Under the pieces are notes generated by a model, which made no database searches, was not told where the DNA came from, and saw nothing but the letters and a program-made list of their open reading frames with translations. 40,208 bases of DNA, taken from Candidatus Anaerotignum merdipullorum (GTDB taxonomy: Bacteria; Bacillota; Clostridia; Lachnospirales; Anaerotignaceae). The stretch lies in contig DXEB01000055.1 of assembly GCA_019115165.1 (NCBI GenBank), forward strand, positions 1 through 40,208, given 5' to 3'. How positions within the stretch are numbered: the stretch's first letter is position 1; each line of letters starts with the position of its first letter. Below, piece by piece: positions 36,535 to 40,208 of this stretch. A program made the translations under genes and the position numbers.

Positions 36535-37095
36535 TTAGCAGTGTTCTTTTGCGTAGTTGTAACCCATTTCAAACGCTTTTTTATTGTCTGGAATGAACTT
36601 CGCTTTTCCGCCTTCAAATACGTGTGCAAATGTTTCATCTATACCGTCTACCTGAATGGAGCCAGTTGCACAAACCACTGCACCCAGCATAATCAAGTTT
36701 GCCAGTTTGGATCCGCCAAATGCTTCTGTTGCCAGTTTGTTTGCAGGGATTTCATATACTTTTACACCGTCTTTGATATCCAAATGTTCTACAGAACACA
36801 AGTCAGAATTGATTACCAAAGAACCGCCAACTCTTACTACAGAAGCAAATTTATCCAAAGAGGGCTGATTCAGAGCAACAATACAGTCAGCATCTTTTGT
36901 AATCACGGGAGAACCGATCCCCTCATCAGAGATGATAACATTTACGTTTGCGGTACCGCCACGCATTTCGGGACCATAAGAAGGACACCAAGATACTTCT
37001 TTTCCTTCCAACATGCCAGAGTAAGCCATAATCTTACCCATCAGCAAAGAACCCTGACCGCCAAAACCTGCAATGATAGAAGAAAATGTACTCAT
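36535..37095 (-). CDS. vorC: 2-oxoacid:ferredoxin oxidoreductase gamma subunit
   Basis: 186 aa, typical gamma-domain size. It begins MSTFSSIIAGFGGQGSLLMG, the signature glycine-rich start of the family, and has SWCPSYGPEMRGGTANVNV near residue 35. It contacts CoA and the catalytic subunits. The start at 37095 is preceded by GGAGGG and lies 1 base after the beta-subunit gene; the longer frame overlaps it. Last in the operon. Confidence 0.92.
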   Translation of the reverse strand: MSTFSSIIAGFGGQGSLLMGKIMAYSGMLEGKEVSWCPSYGPEMRGGTANVNVIISDEGIGSPVITKDADCIVALNQPSLDKFASVVRVGGSLVINSDLCSVEHLDIKDGVKVYEIPANKLATEAFGGSKLANLIMLGAVVCATGSIQVDGIDETFAHVFEGGKAKFIPDNKKAFEMGYNYAKEHC

Positions 37096-37096
37096 A

Positions 37097-37849
37097 TTAT
37101 TTACCCTCCTCTGCTGTGATGTCTTTGAATACGCCAAGCGGATAGTAAGGGATCATCTTTTCTCTTACAAATTCCATAGCTTTTACGGGTGTCAGACCCC
37201 AGTTTGTAGGGCAGCTGGAAACCACTTCAACAAATGTGAAGCCCAGACCCTGTCTCTGGATTTCAAAAGCTTTTTTAATGGCTTTTTTGGCTGCTGTTAC
37301 CTGAGCAGGTGTGGAAACACTTACTCTTTCGATATAAGCGGGACCTGTCAAGGTTGCCAGCATTTCACAAACTCTCAGAGGGTTACCGTTTACTTTCGGG
37401 TCACGACCTCTTTTTGCTGTCGTTGCTTTCATACCGGGCAATGTGGTAGGCGCCATCTGACCACCGGTCATACCATAAATACCATTGTTGATAAAGATAG
37501 TCGTAATTTTTTCGCCTCTTGCAGCAGCATGAACGATTTCACAAGTACCGATGGAAGCTAAGTCACCGTCCCCCTGATAAGTCATAACAATGTTATCGGG
37601 GTGTACTCTCTTAATACCGGTTGCAGTAGCGGGAGCACGACCATGTGCACACTGGATTGCGTCAAAATTGAAGTAATTGTTTGCAAATACGGCGCAACCT
37701 ACAGGTACACAAGCGATTGCGTTTTCCACTTCGCCCAATTCTTCCAATACTTCTGCTACCAGTCTATGTACAATACCATGTGCACAACCAGGACAATAAT
37801 GCAATTTGACATCTGTTAATGCTTTTGTTTTTTCGAATACAACTGCCAT
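37097..37849 (-). CDS. vorA: 2-oxoacid:ferredoxin oxidoreductase beta subunit (TPP-binding)
   Basis: 250 aa. The thiamine-diphosphate/Mg2+ motif begins GDGDLASIG near residue 95 and ends with INNGIYGMTGGQ; CPGCAHG at residues 19-25 is a family marker that in relatives contributes to the [4Fe-4S] site. It decarboxylates the 2-oxoacid. The stop of the alpha gene overlaps its start by one base. Whether the substrate is 2-oxoisovalerate, 2-oxoglutarate or indole-type oxoacids cannot be decided from sequence. Confidence 0.92.
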   Translation of the reverse strand: MAVVFEKTKALTDVKLHYCPGCAHGIVHRLVAEVLEELGEVENAIACVPVGCAVFANNYFNFDAIQCAHGRAPATATGIKRVHPDNIVMTYQGDGDLASIGTCEIVHAAARGEKITTIFINNGIYGMTGGQMAPTTLPGMKATTAKRGRDPKVNGNPLRVCEMLATLTGPAYIERVSVSTPAQVTAAKKAIKKAFEIQRQGLGFTFVEVVSSCPTNWGLTPVKAMEFVREKMIPYYPLGVFKDITAEEGK

Positions 37850-38907
37850 TATTTGTCACCTCCCATAACTTCTCTGCCGAATTCAACCACTTCGTCAACA
37901 GTCGGTACGTTACCACCTGTTCTACCATGGAATACTACTTTATTTTTGTCGTTACATGCATAAGCAACATCGGGAACCATCTGACCCATAGACATTTCTA
38001 CATCCAGATATTTTTTAATCTGATCGTTCCATTTATCAAAACCTTTCTGAGGGAAAGGCCACAGTGTTTTCGGTCTAAGCATACCAACTTTGTATCCTTC
38101 ATCTCTCAGATAGCCAATTGCAGTTCTTACCACTCTGGAAGCTGTGCCGTAGGAAACGAAAGCATATTCTGCATCGTCCAGCAGATATTCTTCCCAAGCC
38201 TGTTCGTTTGCTTCTACTTTTTCATATACTTCTGAATGTTCCTGGTTCCAAGCTTCACATTCGTCTGCTTCAATTACCAGGTTTTTGATGTTATGTCTTT
38301 CGCCTTTGCCTTTACCAGTCAGCGCCCATGTCTTTTCCGGAATTCCTTCTCTGCGTACATAATTGAATTCCACAGGTTCCATCATCTGACCGATCAGACC
38401 GTCTGCCAAAACAATAACAGGAATTCCATACATATCTGCAATGTCAAACGCTTCCATAACCATGTTTACTGCTTCCTGTACAGACGCAGGAGCCAGAACC
38501 ACATTGTGGTAATCGCCGTTTGCGCCGCCTTTTACAGCCATGTTATAGTCAGCCTGACCGGGCTGAATGGTACCCAGTCCCGGGCCCCCACGCATCATGT
38601 TAATAATAACTGCGGGTAAAGCTGCGTTTGTTATGTAACCGATTCCTTCCTGTTTCAGCGCGATACCAGGAGAAGAAGAACTGGTCAGAACACGTGCGCC
38701 TGCTGCTGCTGCGCCATATACCATGTTAATCGCCGCTACTTCGGATTCTGCCTGTACGAACGTACCGCCTACTTTCGGCAGTTCATCGGATAAATATTCG
38801 GGCACTTCGCTCTGAGGAGTGATGGGATAACCAAAGAAATATCTGCAACCTGCCTCAATCGCCGCCTTACCAACTGCTTCGTTGCCTTTCATTAAAACTT
38901 TTGCCAT
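37849..38907 (-). CDS. vorB: 2-oxoacid:ferredoxin oxidoreductase alpha subunit (VorB type)
   Basis: 352 aa. KGNEAVGKAAIEAGCRYFFGYPITPQSEVPE near the N-terminus (its GNEAVGKAAIEAG core) and TSSSSPGIALKQEG near residue 90 are typical of VorB-like alpha subunits of 2-oxoisovalerate:ferredoxin oxidoreductase; 2-oxoglutarate:ferredoxin enzymes are close relatives. It carries the pyrimidine-binding and domain II parts of the catalytic unit. AGGAGG lies 9 bases before the ATG; the longer frame runs into vorD. Confidence 0.9.
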   Translation of the reverse strand: MAKVLMKGNEAVGKAAIEAGCRYFFGYPITPQSEVPEYLSDELPKVGGTFVQAESEVAAINMVYGAAAAGARVLTSSSSPGIALKQEGIGYITNAALPAVIINMMRGGPGLGTIQPGQADYNMAVKGGANGDYHNVVLAPASVQEAVNMVMEAFDIADMYGIPVIVLADGLIGQMMEPVEFNYVRREGIPEKTWALTGKGKGERHNIKNLVIEADECEAWNQEHSEVYEKVEANEQAWEEYLLDDAEYAFVSYGTASRVVRTAIGYLRDEGYKVGMLRPKTLWPFPQKGFDKWNDQIKKYLDVEMSMGQMVPDVAYACNDKNKVVFHGRTGGNVPTVDEVVEFGREVMGGDK

Positions 38908-38924
38908 TGATGTTTCCTCCTCCC

Positions 38925-39140
38925 TTAGTCGAGCTTTTCTACTGTAATTGCGCAGTCCGGACACATTTTTGCACAGCTCAAACAAGCGATGCAATCATCA
39001 TTCACGGGTTCTGCGGGATTGTAGCCTGAAGGGTTAATTTTTGTTTCAGAAAGTTTCAGAACGTGTTTGGGACAAACAGAAACACACAGTTCACAACCCT
39101 TGCAGATTAGTTCATTGATTGTTACTCTACCTTTTGCCAT
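38925..39140 (-). CDS. vorD: 2-oxoacid:ferredoxin oxidoreductase delta subunit (2x[4Fe-4S] ferredoxin)
   Basis: 71 aa. Two classic cluster motifs are visible: CKGCELCVSVCP (residues 13-24) and CIACLSCAKMCP. It carries electrons from the TPP site to soluble ferredoxin. GGAGGTG precedes the ATG. It is 17 bases upstream of vorB and 29 bases downstream of the P-loop ATPase gene. Confidence 0.94.
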   Translation of the reverse strand: MAKGRVTINELICKGCELCVSVCPKHVLKLSETKINPSGYNPAEPVNDDCIACLSCAKMCPDCAITVEKLD

Positions 39141-39169
39141 TCAAAATACACCTCCATAAATATTTGAAT

Positions 39170-39850
39170 TTACATCCAGGTTTTCCTCATATAGAACTTC
39201 ATCGGGAACAATTCGCCGGCGAGTCCCTTGGGCACCTCTTCCGTCAGCAGTTCTTCCACATAGGAAACGTATTTCACAGGAACTCCTGTGCGTTTTGTCA
39301 CCTCTCTCAAAACAGTGTCTCCCTCGGCAAGGCACCCCGCCGTTGTTTCCCGAATCAGGTTCGTGTTGTTAATAAATCCCGTCACCTTCAGCCCCGAAGC
39401 ATACTCCAGATTCTCCATCTGTGCGATGACGCCTTCCGGCGTAGAGGTATTGGGGCGATATGCATTGACTACCATAAAAAAGTCCACTTCCTCCGGTTGA
39501 AGCAGCGGTGTAATTCGACCCAAAACTTTTGTGCCGACATCGTTGCCGCCCAGATCAATGACATAATCACAAGACTTGTCTCTGACCGGCGTTGTGATTG
39601 CCGCAGACACCGCCGGAACATCCAGCCCAGTGCCTTCAATGGAAGAAGAAATAACATAAATTCCTTTTTCCTCCATCTCTTGCTTTTTCTCACGAGAACG
39701 GAAATAAACATTTACGATATCCAAATCGGCAATGGCTACTTTTCGTTTTGACACTTCCCGCAATGCCATCACATAGTTCACCGCAAATTCGGTCTTGCCG
39801 CTGCCGTAGTGACCAGTAAAAATACGAATCCTCTTATCATCGGAAATCAT
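39170..39850 (-). CDS. P-loop ATPase (MinD/CobQ-like) leading the oxidoreductase operon
   Basis: 226 aa. Walker A GHYGSGKTE is at residues 13-21; IADLDIVNVYFRS follows as a switch-like segment and DYVIDLGGNDVG (near residue 94) as the Walker B region, then NAYRPNTSTPEG and FINNTNL, which resembles the nucleotide-specificity part of SIMIBI GTPases/ATPases. No membrane segment. The function is unknown; the position ahead of vorDBAC suggests a helper, for example in cluster or cofactor insertion or in control. GGAGGTG lies 8 bases before the ATG. Confidence 0.8.
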   Translation of the reverse strand: MISDDKRIRIFTGHYGSGKTEFAVNYVMALREVSKRKVAIADLDIVNVYFRSREKKQEMEEKGIYVISSSIEGTGLDVPAVSAAITTPVRDKSCDYVIDLGGNDVGTKVLGRITPLLQPEEVDFFMVVNAYRPNTSTPEGVIAQMENLEYASGLKVTGFINNTNLIRETTAGCLAEGDTVLREVTKRTGVPVKYVSYVEELLTEEVPKGLAGELFPMKFYMRKTWM

Positions 39851-40208
39851 CCGCTACACCTCCACAAATCGCTCATTATTTTTCGAACGACCGCTGCAAA
39901 TTTTATATAATATGACCAACAAAAGAATTTTTCACACTATTCTGCACAAAAAAAATTTATGATTTCAAAACTATTCATGCATTACTTCTCGCCATCCTCT
40001 GATTTATGTATACATAATAACACATTCTTTTCTACTTTGCAAGAAATTTAACATATTTTTTGTAAAGTACGGGAAAAAAAACATGTTTTCTCTGCAAAAT
40101 TCGTTTTGAAAACGCGGAAGCACCTTAAATTCTTTGTAAATAATTTATATTTTTTTTTAATTTGTTGATTTATCTTTATTCCTTTTGCCGTTTTGTCTTA
40201 CAAATTAA
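39851..40208 (-). promoter_or_regulatory. Promoter region of the ATPase-vorDBAC operon
   Basis: On the minus strand TTGCAA (40042-40037), a 17-base spacer and TATTAT (40019-40014) form a promoter with a start near 40007. A 14-bp perfect palindrome, TTATGTATACATAA (40004-40017), overlaps the -10 and start site and is a candidate repressor operator. The rest, including 40043-40208 at the window edge, is AT-rich with no gene seen. Confidence 0.65.

Overview
The window looks like a chromosomal segment of an anaerobic, amino-acid- or lactate-fermenting Clostridia bacterium, most likely a relative of Clostridium (Anaerotignum) propionicum. The strongest clue is an operon for the acrylate route of propionate formation: activator, two-subunit 2-hydroxyacyl-CoA (lactoyl-CoA) dehydratase and propionate CoA-transferase, the last with its catalytic glutamate exactly at residue 324. 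Ferredoxin-linked 2-oxoacid oxidoreductase genes, a Gram-positive style pst/pho cluster, Clostridia-type leader hairpins and strong AGGAGG ribosome sites agree. No mobile element, CRISPR array, tRNA or rRNA was seen; nearly all of the window is core metabolism.

Layout. 1-456: 3' end of a DUF815 AAA+ ATPase gene. 685-11102: branched-chain amino acid biosynthesis in two divergent operons, ilvB-ilvN-ilvC-ilvD (minus) and leuA-leuC-leuD-leuB (plus), with back-to-back promoters between 6090 and 6230, repeated operator-like motifs and a structured leuA leader. 11398-18712: pstS-pstC-pstA-pstB-phoU-HD protein-phoB-phoR (minus), behind a Pho-box promoter. 18945-19874: an EamA transporter (plus). 20195-23561: alanine racemase and an old-yellow-enzyme/Fe-S flavoprotein (minus). 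23895-29111: lcdC-lcdA-lcdB-pct (minus) with its promoter, a 200-nt leader and a terminator. 29473-36431: zapA, a U32-family protein, ftsW/rodA, a class B penicillin-binding protein and a patatin-like lipase (minus), a cell-envelope/division group. 36467-40042: P-loop ATPase, then a four-subunit 2-oxoacid:ferredoxin oxidoreductase (minus).

How the genes fit together. The ilv and leu operons take pyruvate to valine and leucine precursors. The pst/pho operon imports phosphate and senses its shortage. In the lcd-pct operon Pct makes lactoyl-CoA using propionyl-CoA as CoA donor, LcdC fires an ATP-driven electron into LcdAB, and LcdAB dehydrates lactoyl-CoA to acryloyl-CoA; the acryloyl-CoA reductase/ETF and lactate dehydrogenase are not in this window. 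The Vor/Kor complex would oxidise 2-oxoacids from amino-acid breakdown and reduce ferredoxin.

The points most worth a second look are the leaders and spacers (leuA, lcdC, leuC, ilvD), the circularly permuted lobe order of PstS, an HD-domain protein translationally coupled into the Pho operon, a P-loop ATPase leading the 2-oxoacid oxidoreductase operon, and a patatin lipase coupled to FtsW/PBP genes. I did not find a clear-cut wholly new multi-gene system; these are candidate novelties inside recognisable operons.
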